Below are positions 18,501-26,576 of a stretch of DNA of 59,197 bases, in pieces. The DNA comes from an uncultured Lachnospiraceae bacterium (GTDB taxonomy: Bacteria > Bacillota > Clostridia > Lachnospirales > Lachnospiraceae): assembly GCA_910588295.1 (NCBI GenBank), contig CAJUQO010000013.1, forward strand, positions 1-59,197, read 5' to 3'. Each line of letters opens with the position of its first letter. The stretch's first letter is position 1. A program made the translations under genes and the position numbers. Below the pieces are notes generated by a model. The model saw only the letters and a program-made list of their open reading frames with translations, was not told the DNA's origin and ran no database searches.

Positions 18501-18726
18501 TCTTGGCGGTGTGCAGATGGATGCACTCTTTGTGGATGAAGGCTTTGGGACGTTAGACCGCAGATCGATTGACAGCGCCATGGAAATCTTGATAAACCTG
18601 ACCGGAAGCAACAAGCTAGTGGGGATCATCAGCCACAGGGAGGAGCTTATGGAGAATATCCCACAGCAGATCAGGGTCAGGAAGACAAAAGATGGAAGCC
18701 AGATTACTATTGAACGGGTTCTATAG
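15544..18726 (+). CDS. sbcC: Exonuclease SbcC, Rad50-like ATPase subunit
   Basis: 1060 residues. Walker A is GDTGAGKTT (36-44). Two very long coiled coils flank a zinc hook, C533-PVC-G. The C-terminal lobe has the ABC signature LSGGESF and the Walker B VDEGFGTLD. The protein forms the SMC-like clamp of the SbcCD complex, which uses ATP to open DNA ends and pass them to SbcD. The ATG at 15544 lies within sbcD; a second ATG nine bases later would also preserve the fold. It converges on the minus-strand sensor kinase gene, with only 23 bp between the ends. Confidence 0.97.
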   Translation: MKPMKLIISAIGPYAGKLPEIEFDTFEEKGLFLISGDTGAGKTTIFDAICFALYGTTSGTYRDTENLRSEYARDSVQSYVDFYFSHQGREFHVWRQPSYERKKQRGSGVTSEKEKAIFYEEGQAPIEGLKQVKRAVEELLHIDEKQFKQIVMIAQGEFRDLLNAKTEQRTKILRTIFLTGGYKNIEDRLKDRMDASGKIKAKAEASMIQHFGDVSADEADEISDELEELKSRAAGSGSTWNLEEILDVMERLILSDQERLKCVEADLKKAEAELEQTNKKLVLARTNNSFIEKREKLEKEKEDLKKRQTEIDEKRLLLDKQKKATRNVNPSYVVWRKKCEEVSGIKNQINTAKTSLEEAKAAVKQAEVALDGAKKREPEVDRLKQVISRIDDEEQKYQQKEELEAKRKELAESDKKLSTEEADLKENEKALKEKIESLNKTVKELRDKPAELIEAKNQSEKLTGLMEVLNTIIADQIPEREKRKRALSKKQKSFLAARDKYEEASGRREEAERMLEDSRAGILAGKLVEGEKCPVCGSVHHPEPAKRKESSISEDEFKKLQEEEAELQEEKNRANTEAEKAKTSLEEFEGRLGATILECMKSPFLDMEGEEESLEELIGAVKEAKPQVETMSEECHQKCIVLEEDCGKLQKAEKDMEAARGDETEKLDSQKEELGKSRKKIEQEMTETQAILGTFEKLSFPNWKTAKRERSQAEAKKNKISEDITEAEEKKKKADNKVTAAMSEWETWNGSLGQQEQDAEDLKKKLDKEVRANGFSSVEEMITYVVKEDDITSSDTVIHEYDQAVVTNEKQLSDARLDAEGKKVIDIEALKAVCDEQSANTGLIRKNYHNSENRIRTNKEKQKSILARREELEKARKENAICQRLYRLVKGTTGNGKITLEQYIQAAGFDGIVAAANRRLLPMSNGQYELYRQENSLSKKSDNFLDLEVLDHYTGHRRPVGNLSGGESFKASLSLALGLSDTVSSNLGGVQMDALFVDEGFGTLDRRSIDSAMEILINLTGSNKLVGIISHREELMENIPQQIRVRKTKDGSQITIERVL

Positions 18727-18749
18727 TCTCTTTAGGTCGTTTTTTGGTT

Positions 18750-20066
18750 TCACGTCCCGCCCCGCAGTATCACGTTTGCGGCAAACACCCCGTTTCCGTA
18801 ATAGAACCGAACATACCCGCCGTTTTTTTCCGCAGTATGGCGAACGGCCTGCAAGCCTATCCCCTCCCCCGGACGCTTGCATGAAAGGAATACGCCGTCC
18901 TTTTCCCGGACCCTCCCGTCATAGGTATTTTCTACGGACAGCAGCACCATATGGCTGGAATGCAGGCGTGCCGTTACTTTGGTCTGCCGTCTTTCGGGTG
19001 CGGTTTTCATGCCGGCCTCTATCGCGTTTTCCAGGAGGTTGGACAGGACGGAACAGAGGTCGGTCTCCGGCACGGGAAGCCGCGGGGGCAGGTCAAGTGA
19101 AAAAGTGACCGGGATGCCCTGTTCCCTGTGCCTCATAGCAAAATACCCGGCCACGCTGTCCACGGCGGTATTTTCACACAGCCCCAGATCGCCCTCCGGG
19201 GTGCTGCCCTGTACTTCGTCAAGATATGAGGCAAGGCGCTCCCAATTCCCCTGCGCGGCAAAACTCTGCAGGATATGGAAATGGTGGCGCATATCGTGAC
19301 GCGACTGGCGCGTCTGCTCGATGGCGGCCCGCAGGCTGTCGTACCGCGCCTGCTGCATGGAGAGAAGCTGGTTTTCCCGCCGGAGGCGGTCATTGTGGTT
19401 CATACTGGAGGCCATGAGGTAAAAGAGCGCATAGAACAGAAGGAGCAGGAACAGGAATAAAAGGCTGAGCAGGAGATAGAGATGCCGAAGCCGCCTCTGC
19501 CCTAAGATATCCGGGGTCAGGGGGAGTATGAAAAGATTTAGGCCGATAAACAGAAGCGGCAGAATCCAGAATACGTACCATGTCTGCGCGAAAGCCTCAT
19601 CGTCCAGCAGCCGTCTGGCGGCATGGGTGGCCGGGTGCCAGACTGCCAGAACGGACAGGCAGCACATCGCGAACCAGGACAGCGCTCCGCAAAAGGAAAG
19701 GGCCGGCGCGGGCCCCCCCGGATGCAAGATACCGTTTAGCGCAAGAGCGGCATTGCCCATGCAGGAAAATGCGCCGCATATGGCAAGGAATACGCTGACA
19801 GATTTCCAGCGGGTGATCCTGAGCGTATGTACATAGAAAAAGCCCATGGCAGCCGCGGCAGGAAAAAACAGCCAGATCGTTTCCACATGGAAAAGGAAGC
19901 TTACGACGCCGCCTGCGAGACAGAGAAAGATCGTCAGGGGGACAGTTACCGCCGCAAGCCTCACGGGGGGCATCCGCAAATACCTTTTCATGGGCAGATA
20001 GGCAAGCAGCATACCCGGCAGAAGTATCATAAGTTCTATCGAAGGACATAACAATTCCGTCATCAT
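18750..20066 (-). CDS. Agr-type GHKL sensor histidine kinase
   Basis: 438 residues. The N-terminal half has about six hydrophobic segments (for example VRLAAVTVPLTIFLCLAGG and LLSLLFLFLLLLFYALFYL). The cytoplasmic half has a coiled linker, the phospho-His region SRHDMRHHFHIL, the N-box LLENAIEAG and the ATP-lid motif GEGIGLQAV typical of HATPase_c_5 kinases such as AgrC. It senses an extracellular signal and phosphorylates the LytTR regulator encoded just upstream. ATG at 20066 overlaps the regulator's stop (ATGA), with AAGGAGGGAG ahead. No agrB or agrD-like gene was seen nearby, so the ligand is unknown. Confidence 0.9.
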   Translation of the reverse strand: MMTELLCPSIELMILLPGMLLAYLPMKRYLRMPPVRLAAVTVPLTIFLCLAGGVVSFLFHVETIWLFFPAAAAMGFFYVHTLRITRWKSVSVFLAICGAFSCMGNAALALNGILHPGGPAPALSFCGALSWFAMCCLSVLAVWHPATHAARRLLDDEAFAQTWYVFWILPLLFIGLNLFILPLTPDILGQRRLRHLYLLLSLLFLFLLLLFYALFYLMASSMNHNDRLRRENQLLSMQQARYDSLRAAIEQTRQSRHDMRHHFHILQSFAAQGNWERLASYLDEVQGSTPEGDLGLCENTAVDSVAGYFAMRHREQGIPVTFSLDLPPRLPVPETDLCSVLSNLLENAIEAGMKTAPERRQTKVTARLHSSHMVLLSVENTYDGRVREKDGVFLSCKRPGEGIGLQAVRHTAEKNGGYVRFYYGNGVFAANVILRGGT

Positions 20067-20779
20067 TTCTCCCTCCTTCCAAAGAGGAAATCCCCGAAAG
20101 CCATTTTTGCGGCCTTAGCGAGGTCGCGGCTGACGGGAACCCTTTTCCCGTTTTTCAGGATAAAGTCCGCGCCGTCAAAATCACCGGCGTGTTCCATATT
20201 TACGATGACGCCCCGGCTGCAGGGAAAAAAACGCCCGTCCGTAAGGCCGGCACAGAACTCCCGGAAGGTCTGGCGCGCCACGGTCTCCCGCCCGTCCGCC
20301 CGGTAGATATGTATCTGGTGCTGGTGGTGCTGTGCATAAAGGATTTCCCGGAAGCGCAGCCGGATGGGGCCGCCCGCGGCGTTTACCTCAATATACCTGT
20401 CATCGGCGGGGAGCCGCTTTATGATCTCGTCAAACAAAGCTGCCAGGTCTGCCTCCGTGCAGGGCTTTACCAGATAGTGGAACGCCCGGACGCGGAAACC
20501 GTCGAGCGCGTGGTCGGTGGAGGTAGTGGTGAATACAAGCAGACAGTCTGGGTCAAAGCGGCGCAGGGCCTGCGCCGTATCTACTCCATTCTCATTTCCC
20601 ATGTAAATATCAAGGAACACAAGGTCAAACCGTTCTTTTTTTGCGGCGGCAAGAAAATCCGCGCCGGAGGCATACTCAAAGGTTACGCTGTCAAGGGAAA
20701 GGCGGGCAACCTGTACATCCAGCTCTGTGTTCAGGCATTTCCGTTCTGATGCAATGTCATCCACAATGGCGATCCGCAT
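20063..20779 (-). CDS. LytTR-family response regulator
   Basis: 238 residues from the ATG at 20779. An upstream in-frame ATG at 20878 is rejected because AAAGGAG lies immediately before 20779. The receiver domain begins MRIAIVDDIASER, and its phosphoacceptor is in VFLDIYMGNENG. The C-terminal LytTR DNA-binding domain (DRYIEVNAAGGPIRLRF, IHIYRADGRETV, FFPCSRGVIVNM) binds promoter direct repeats in this family. It is the first gene of a two-gene operon with the kinase. The divergent locus that starts at 21246 is a possible target, since the two share the 466-bp upstream gap. Confidence 0.92.
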   Translation of the reverse strand: MRIAIVDDIASERKCLNTELDVQVARLSLDSVTFEYASGADFLAAAKKERFDLVFLDIYMGNENGVDTAQALRRFDPDCLLVFTTTSTDHALDGFRVRAFHYLVKPCTEADLAALFDEIIKRLPADDRYIEVNAAGGPIRLRFREILYAQHHQHQIHIYRADGRETVARQTFREFCAGLTDGRFFPCSRGVIVNMEHAGDFDGADFILKNGKRVPVSRDLAKAAKMAFGDFLFGRREK

Positions 20780-21245
20780 GGAAAGCTCTCCTTTACTAAA
20801 AAATAGTAACTGTTCAGTACCTTCACAGTTACGATGCAAAATCCAATTAAAATCGCCTGCGGCGAAGGGATTTTGCACACTTGAATCATGTTTTACGGCC
20901 TCAGCAGCAAGTGCTTCGGCCTGTACTGAACAGTTACAAAAAATAACTGCTCAATCTCACGAACCCGTCTGTAAGCCAATTCGTTGCGAGTCAATCAAAT
21001 AAATCTGCCGGCCCGCCAGCGCTCATTGTATCATAGCATAAAACGGAGGGAAAAGCGAGAATCTGAAAAAGGTTTTGTCAAGCTCTAAATTTGGAAAGTT
21101 AACATACAATTCGGGACGGATTTTTACAATTCGTGCCATGGCTATGGTAAAACGCGGGGGAGACTGTATACTAATAACCATGTGCCCATGTGTTGCGGGC
21201 AATAGAATGCTTCTTTGCAGGAAGAAGGAATTTGGAGGGAAAAAT
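20780..21245. other. Divergent intergenic region between LytTR regulator and STAS gene
   Basis: This 466-bp gap holds the 132-bp inverted-repeat element (20806-20937) and about 300 bp of upstream sequence for the STAS gene. TATACT at 21167-21172 and TACAAT at 21105-21110 resemble -10 boxes, but no well-spaced -35 accompanies either. Nothing coding is convincing. Confidence 0.5.
20806..20937. repeat. 132-bp inverted-repeat element, MITE-like
   Basis: The ends GTAACTGTTCAGTAC (20806-20820) and GTACTGAACAGTTAC (20923-20937) are perfect 15-bp inverted repeats. A second inverted pair, TGCAAAATCC/GGATTTTGCA, lies inside. There is no ORF. The ends and size fit a miniature inverted-repeat element or a conserved intergenic hairpin. 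An 11-base match to one end (GTACTGAACAG) recurs at 52973-52983. Confidence 0.65.
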
Positions 21246-21542
21246 ATGGACATCAGTAAAAATCAGACGGACAAGTCGCTGGACATCGCGCTGGCGGGCA
21301 GGCTCGATACAACGACCGCGCCGAAGCTTGAGGCAGAATTAAAGCAGAGCATAGGCGACAACACCGAGCTTAACCTTGACTTCGCAAAGCTGGAATACAT
21401 ATCTTCGGCAGGGCTGCGCGTTCTGCTGGCTGCGCAGAAGGTTATGAACAGGCAGGGAAAGATGGTTATCCGCAATGTCAATGACGTTATCTCCGAGGTG
21501 TTCGAGGTAACGGGCTTTTCGGATATTTTGACTATCGAGTGA
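21246..21542 (+). CDS. STAS-domain anti-sigma-factor antagonist-like protein
   Basis: 98 residues from the ATG at 21246, with TTTGGAGGG eight bases ahead. The whole protein is one STAS domain of the SpoIIAA/RsbV type: LDIALAGRLDTTTAPKLE, then LDFAKLEYISSAGLRVLL, where one of the Ser residues in ISSAG is the expected phosphorylation site. In partner switching, the unphosphorylated form binds an RsbW-like kinase, and a PP2C phosphatase resets it. Both partners are encoded downstream (28179 and 26564). It is the first gene of the locus that leads to the NRPS. No sigma factor gene is seen. Confidence 0.9.
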   Translation: MDISKNQTDKSLDIALAGRLDTTTAPKLEAELKQSIGDNTELNLDFAKLEYISSAGLRVLLAAQKVMNRQGKMVIRNVNDVISEVFEVTGFSDILTIE

Positions 21543-21638
21543 GCATCTGCCGTTTCACTGCGGAAAAATCGAGAATATCAAGTCGAGAATGACAGTAATC
21601 AACCGATTTGTGCCAGATAGCGGGAGGAGGGGAAACCA

Positions 21639-23195
21639 ATGGATCGGATTATAAAAAGGCGCGGCGTACGTGTCGCACTGTGCTGGCTGCCGGTTTTGCT
21701 GTTCGTATTTTTAACGCTGGGATTGTCAGTCTGCGCGGCAGAAACCGCGGTCAATGCAGCAGAACCGGAATACGGTAGTCTGGATGAGATTGCCGGAAAA
21801 AAAATAGGGATGATTACCGGGTTTGATACGGTATTGAAAGGCGCCCTGGATCATGAGAATACGTTTGTCTATTATCCTACAGCGACGGATTCGGTTACTG
21901 CGCTGCGGGCCGGCCGGGTGGATGCCGTGTGCCTGGATGAGCCGGTTGCGCGTCTGGCCGTCCATGCAAATGAGGGGATTTGTATCATGCCGGACACTGT
22001 CGCTGAAGCGGAATATGGGATTGTTTTCCCCAAAAACAGTCCGTTTCTGGAATCTTTTAATACCGTAATTAAGCAGTTTTGGGAAGACGGTACGATAGAA
22101 GCCCTGGAAAACAAATGGATGGACGGGGATGAAGAGGAAAAATCGCTGATCCGTCAGGACTGGGAGGGCAAAAACGGCACGATACGCTATTACCACGACG
22201 CCACGTACAATCCGATGTGCTATATCGGCAAAGGCGGAGAGAGCGCAGGCTATGACCTGGATCTTGTGCTTATGGCGGCAAAAGAGCTGGATTTGAAAGT
22301 GGAAATGTCCATCTGTGATTTTGACGCGCTTGTCCCGGCCATTCAAAGCGGGAAAGCGGATATTGCCAGCGGATGTATGGATATTACAGAGGAAAAGAAA
22401 AAATATGTCGATTTTTCCGATCCATACTGTAAGAGCGCCGTCGTTTTGCTTGTACGCGACCGCGGCGCCCAGGAATCGGCAGGGAGTTTTTGGGAAGGGC
22501 TGCGGCAGAGCTTTTACAGTACCTTTATCGAAGAAAACCGCTGGCAGATGATTTTAGACGGGCTTGGTATTACGGTGTTGGTTTCTGTACTGTCCGGAAT
22601 TTTCGGGCTTCTGATGGGGTTTGGCCTGTGTATGCTGCGGCGCATGAAACAAAAGCCTGTCAGGTTGGGCGCCGCCGCGTATATCCGTCTGGTCCAGGGA
22701 ATGCCCATCGTTGTGTTCCTGATGATATTGTTTTACATTATTTTTGGCTCGGTGGATATTTCCGGAATTGTAGTGGCGGTTATCGGTTTCTCAATTAATT
22801 TCAGCGCTTATACGTCGGAAATGATGCGGAATGGCCTGGAGACCGTGGAGAAGGGGCAGTCAGAGGCTGCTTTTGCCATGGGGTATACAAAGTATCAGAC
22901 TTTTTGGAAAATCGTATTTCCGCAGGCGGCAATGCGCTTTTTGCCGGTGCTGAAAGGAGAATTTATTTCGATGGTAAAAATGACCTCTGTCGTCGGCTAT
23001 ATTGCGGTGCAGGATTTGACAAAGGCGTCAGATATTATCCGTTCTCATACGATGGACGCATTCTTCCCGCTGATTGCCACGGCGGTGATCTATTTTGCGA
23101 TAGCAAACCTTATGACGGGCGCGCTTTCCTATGCGGAACACAGTATTGACCCGAAACGCAGGAAACGCGAGGTAAAGGGGGTGGAACCGCGATGA
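21639..23195 (+). CDS. Polar amino-acid-type ABC transporter, substrate-binding domain fused to permease
   Basis: 518 residues with a signal peptide or anchor (VALCWLPVLLFVFLTLGLSV). Residues about 40-165 (LDEIAGKKIGMITGFDT to EALENKW) match the second lobe of a GlnH-like binding protein. Residues about 175-285 (YYHDATYNPMCYIGKGG to FSDPYCKSAVVLLVRD) match the first lobe. The binding domain is therefore circularly permuted relative to GlnH. The rest is a HisM/GlnP-type permease with about five membrane spans and a degenerate EAA loop (GQSEAAFAMGYTKYQTFWKIVFPQA). A good ribosome site (GGGAGGAGG) precedes the ATG. It overlaps the ATPase gene by 4 bp. It most likely imports an amino acid or small peptide; substrate unknown. 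Confidence 0.88.
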   Translation: MDRIIKRRGVRVALCWLPVLLFVFLTLGLSVCAAETAVNAAEPEYGSLDEIAGKKIGMITGFDTVLKGALDHENTFVYYPTATDSVTALRAGRVDAVCLDEPVARLAVHANEGICIMPDTVAEAEYGIVFPKNSPFLESFNTVIKQFWEDGTIEALENKWMDGDEEEKSLIRQDWEGKNGTIRYYHDATYNPMCYIGKGGESAGYDLDLVLMAAKELDLKVEMSICDFDALVPAIQSGKADIASGCMDITEEKKKYVDFSDPYCKSAVVLLVRDRGAQESAGSFWEGLRQSFYSTFIEENRWQMILDGLGITVLVSVLSGIFGLLMGFGLCMLRRMKQKPVRLGAAAYIRLVQGMPIVVFLMILFYIIFGSVDISGIVVAVIGFSINFSAYTSEMMRNGLETVEKGQSEAAFAMGYTKYQTFWKIVFPQAAMRFLPVLKGEFISMVKMTSVVGYIAVQDLTKASDIIRSHTMDAFFPLIATAVIYFAIANLMTGALSYAEHSIDPKRRKREVKGVEPR

Positions 23196-24286
23196 TACAG
23201 ATTTCACATTTACGGAAAGAATATGCGTCAGTGACGCCGTTAAAGGATATCAGCGTCGAAATCAAAAAAGGGGAAGTCATATCCATTATCGGTCCTTCCG
23301 GAACGGGAAAGTCCACGCTTTTGCGCTGCATCAACCTGTTGGAAACGCCTACAGGCGGAGAGATTGTCATTGACGGGGAAACGATTACGGATAAAAAGTG
23401 CAAAATCCATCTGGTCAGGCGGAAGATGGGGATGGTATTTCAGGGGTTCCATTTGTTTTCCCATATGACGATCATTGAAAATATCATGGCGGGGCCGGTG
23501 GATTTGCTGCACAAGCCGCGCCAGGAAGCGTATGAGCGGGGCATGGAGCTGCTGCGCATGGTCGGGCTTGCGGATAAAGCGCTGGCTTTTGCCGATGAAC
23601 TTTCCGGCGGCCAGAAACAGCGGGCGGCGATTGCGCGTACCTTATCCATGGAACCCGAAATTATCCTGTTTGACGAACCGACCAGCGCGCTGGACCCGAC
23701 TATGGTGGGAGAAGTGCTCGCCGTTATTCGGACGCTGGCCGGGCAGGGGCTGACCATGCTGATTGTGACGCATGAAATGAAATTTGCACGGGACGTATCT
23801 ACGCGCATCTTTTATATGGATCAGGGGGAGATTTACGAAGACGGGACGCCGGAGCAGATTTTTGAACACCCGCGGCGGGAGCGTACAAGGCAGTTTATCC
23901 GCCGCCTGAAAGTATTCACTGCGTCTATAAATTCGAGGGATTTTGATTTTATCGGCATGAACAGCCAGATAGAAGAATATGGGCGCAGACATCTGATTCC
24001 GCAGAAAATCATTTACCATTTCCAGGAAATATTTGAAGAATTATGTGTACAGATACTGCTGCCGGTACTGCCGGAAGAGGTCTCGATACAGCTCACGGCC
24101 GCATATTCGCAGGAAGAGTCCTGTATACAATTGCGGGTGCGGTATAACGGGTCCGCCTTTGACCCGGCGGATTGTGACAACCCGACGGCCCTGGCGCTGG
24201 TAAAGTATGCGTCTAAGAAACTGGAATACCTGGGGTATTCCGCGGAGGATGGGATGAACACTGTGGTTCTTACAATCGAGGAATAG
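23192..24286 (+). CDS. ABC transporter ATPase with fused degenerate RsbW-like domain
   Basis: 364 residues. The first ~235 are a GlnQ-type ATPase: Walker A GPSGTGKST (34-42), signature LSGGQKQR, Walker B IILFDEPTS and the His of the switch loop (VTHE). About 125 residues follow that normal amino-acid ABC ATPases lack. They resemble an anti-sigma-factor kinase of the HATPase_c_2 type: IFEELCVQ in the N-box position, RYNGSAFDP in the place of DNGxPFDP, and a C-terminal NTVVLTIEE strand. The N-box Asn is Gln and the Mg-lid Asp is Tyr, so the extra domain probably binds rather than phosphorylates. It could let the STAS protein gate transport. The ATG overlaps the permease stop. Confidence 0.82.
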   Translation: MIQISHLRKEYASVTPLKDISVEIKKGEVISIIGPSGTGKSTLLRCINLLETPTGGEIVIDGETITDKKCKIHLVRRKMGMVFQGFHLFSHMTIIENIMAGPVDLLHKPRQEAYERGMELLRMVGLADKALAFADELSGGQKQRAAIARTLSMEPEIILFDEPTSALDPTMVGEVLAVIRTLAGQGLTMLIVTHEMKFARDVSTRIFYMDQGEIYEDGTPEQIFEHPRRERTRQFIRRLKVFTASINSRDFDFIGMNSQIEEYGRRHLIPQKIIYHFQEIFEELCVQILLPVLPEEVSIQLTAAYSQEESCIQLRVRYNGSAFDPADCDNPTALALVKYASKKLEYLGYSAEDGMNTVVLTIEE

Positions 24287-24363
24287 GATCTTCATCTCCA
24301 CGAAACAGAGGGTGAGAACATAATAAGGGGTTCGTTTGACGAACAAATAAAAGGAGGAATGTT

Positions 24364-24900
24364 TTGGAACTCAGGCAGAACGAACAATTCCTCAAAAAAG
24401 CGGATTTGCATTTGGATTCTGCGTAAAGGCGGAGGGCGTGAAGTTCTTGGAGATTGCCAAAGCGGGAAGCCCGTCGGCGGCGAATAATCTTTTTCAAACA
24501 TTGCGCGTAACGGTCATAAACGCATTGCTGCTCGCCTACTGCAGCAGCGGGACGGTAGCGGCATTTACGGGGGTGAACTGTATTTGCGCGTTTGGGGAGA
24601 GCGTTCCGGGCGGCGTTCCGCAGGCGGCTTCTAAGTCTCGCGCTTGAGGAGATCATGACGCTCATTTCGGCGAAAAACGAAAGCGCGGTCAAGTTTGACC
24701 TGCGTGTTTATTCGTTGCAGGGGGTTATCGGAATACGGGTCCGATACGGCGGAAACGAGTTCAATCCGCTTTCGTACGCTGATAACGACGAGGAATATCT
24801 GGGTATTCGGCTGATAGAGGGTATGTGCGAGCAAACGCTTTATCAGCGCACTTTCGGCACAAATACCGTACAGATTTTTGTGGAGGGAGGGATCGCATGA
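24364..24900 (+). pseudogene. Decayed MATE transporter fused to RsbW-like domain
   Basis: Three pieces of one protein lie in two frames. From TTG 24364 there are 20 codons ending in a stop (KKADLHLDSA). From about 24426, in another frame, KAEGVKFLEIAKAGSPSAANNLFQ continues to VPGGVPQAAS, parallel to the loop and helices of the intact MATE protein at 30602 (LKEIAATGLPNTINTVLN). From about 24640, back in the first frame, LALEEIMTLI to TNTVQIFVEGGIA matches that protein's C-terminal RsbW-like domain. The N-terminal half and about 200 central residues are missing, so at least one frameshift and one deletion occurred. A fresh ribosome site at its end starts the GH3-like gene (GCATGA overlap). Confidence 0.65.
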
Positions 24901-26576
24901 ATACAGACTATGCGGCATTGGGGAAACAGGCGTTGGAGCGATTGAGAACGACCTGCCGCCGCGCTAACGAGGTTCAGCGCGAAGTTCTTTTCGATATTCT
25001 GTACAAAAATAAAAACACAGAGTTCGGCAGAAGATACGGTTTTTCGGAAATTAAAACCGCTGCGGACTATCAGAAAAAGGTTCCTCTTTCCGAGTACGAC
25101 GATTATGCCGGCGATATTTTAAGGATCGTAGACGGCGGGGAAAATATTCTTACCGCCGAAAAGCCCGTCTATTTCTGCATAAGCTCGGGGACTACGGGGG
25201 ATGAAAAGTTTATTCCCGTGACGGGCGGAGATGTGGAGATGCAGTATCTATACGATTACGGTTTGGTATTCGGCGCGGTGCGCGAATATTACGGCGACAT
25301 GGACGAAGCGGATATTTTCGGGAAGATATTTCAGGTAGGCGAGTTCGGAAAAACGTATATGGACGACGGAAGAATAAAGGGTATCCGCTCGGGCTGTGTG
25401 TATTTGTGCGCCGATAAATTCGGCGGTTTTGACGCGTCGGATTACTGCGTTCCGAAAGAATTGTTATTTCCCGAGACACTCGAGGAACAACTGTATTTAA
25501 AACTGCGGTTCGCGCTTGCGGAAAGAAACCTGTCGGCAATCCACGGCGTTTTTATCAATCGTGTTGCCGGGGTTATGGACTATCTTCTGCAAAATTGGGA
25601 TATGCTGCTTAACGATATGGAAACGGGCGCCATAGACGAAAGCGTGGCGCTGAACGAAACGCAGCGGCGGCATTTCGCCAAAATGCTTCCGCCCGATCCG
25701 GAGCGCGCGCGTGAACTCCGGAAGATTTCTTTGGAAAAATCACACCGCGGAATCATTAAAATGATCTGGAAAAAGATGAAATATATTCTTGCTATCGGTG
25801 GAAAATCCTTTCCCTATTTCACTGAAAAAGTTATTGAATACGCGGGGGAAATTCCCATATGCCATTATGCTTATGCCGCTTCGGAATGCGTTTTTGGGGT
25901 TGCGGAGAAAATGAATATGCCCGACCGGTATATACTTTTCCCCGAGGCGGTATTCTTTGAATTTATTCCGATAAAAGAACCGCATAAAATACTTATGATG
26001 TCGGAAATAAAGACCGGCAGTAAGTATGAACTGATCTTTACGAACCGGTCCGGGCTATACCGCTACCGTCTGGGCGACGTTGTGGAGGTTGTCGGGTGGT
26101 TTGACGAGGCCCCTGTCGTAAAGTACAGCTACCGGATCAATCAGGCAATCAATATTGCGGGGGAAAAGACAAATTGCGAGCAGCTGTCCATGGCAGTAAA
26201 GCATTTTTCAGAAATAACGGGATCGGATGTAACGGGCTACTGTGTCTGCGAGGATCATTCCGAATCGGTACCGGGATATTTGTTTTATATCGAATGTTCC
26301 GATAATAATACAATCGATAATGCCGGGGAAATACTTGAGGAATGTATGCGGAACGCGAATTATGATTATCGTTCCTGTGGGAATATGAATGAGATAGCGC
26401 CGCTCAGGCTTGCCTTTTTGCAGACGGGCAGCTTTCGAAAATATGAAAAGAAGCTTGCCGGGACGGGGAAGCCGATGGGGCAGAATAAGCTGCTGCATTT
26501 TCTTGATACGGACGAAAAAAAAGAATTTTTTGCGCGGCAAATTCTGAAAATGGAGGACAGCTTATGGAGAAAGTAA
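24897..26576 (+). CDS. GH3-type acyl-adenylating enzyme (acid-amido synthetase superfamily)
   Basis: 559 residues from the ATG at 24897, set by GGAGGGAGG just upstream. GH3 features are clear: the P-loop-like FCISSGTTGDEKFIPVT (about 93-109), YAYAASECVFGVAEK as the aryl/acyl-binding tyrosine motif, and YRYRLGDVVEVVG as the hinge and lid. Plant GH3 enzymes adenylate a carboxylic acid and couple it to an amino acid. Bacterial members are known mostly from sequence. Next to an NRPS and a second adenylating enzyme, it could make or load a conjugated building block, or modify the product. It overlaps the PP2C gene by 13 bp, so the enzyme and the signalling proteins share one message. Confidence 0.85.
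   Translation: MNTDYAALGKQALERLRTTCRRANEVQREVLFDILYKNKNTEFGRRYGFSEIKTAADYQKKVPLSEYDDYAGDILRIVDGGENILTAEKPVYFCISSGTTGDEKFIPVTGGDVEMQYLYDYGLVFGAVREYYGDMDEADIFGKIFQVGEFGKTYMDDGRIKGIRSGCVYLCADKFGGFDASDYCVPKELLFPETLEEQLYLKLRFALAERNLSAIHGVFINRVAGVMDYLLQNWDMLLNDMETGAIDESVALNETQRRHFAKMLPPDPERARELRKISLEKSHRGIIKMIWKKMKYILAIGGKSFPYFTEKVIEYAGEIPICHYAYAASECVFGVAEKMNMPDRYILFPEAVFFEFIPIKEPHKILMMSEIKTGSKYELIFTNRSGLYRYRLGDVVEVVGWFDEAPVVKYSYRINQAINIAGEKTNCEQLSMAVKHFSEITGSDVTGYCVCEDHSESVPGYLFYIECSDNNTIDNAGEILEECMRNANYDYRSCGNMNEIAPLRLAFLQTGSFRKYEKKLAGTGKPMGQNKLLHFLDTDEKKEFFARQILKMEDSLWRK

Noticed and set aside
18750..20779. Full agr quorum-sensing locus
   Set aside because: Only kinase and regulator are present. 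No AgrB-like protease or AgrD-like peptide was found within the neighbouring gaps.
20780..20878. N-terminal extension of the LytTR regulator
   Set aside because: The extension translates the inverted-repeat element; AAAGGAG precedes the start at 20779.
21075..21110. TTGTCA...TACAAT as promoter of the STAS operon
   Set aside because: The spacer is 24 bp, too long for a normal sigma-A promoter.
21075..21245. Longer start for the STAS protein
   Set aside because: The added 57 residues match nothing and the ribosome site precedes 21246.
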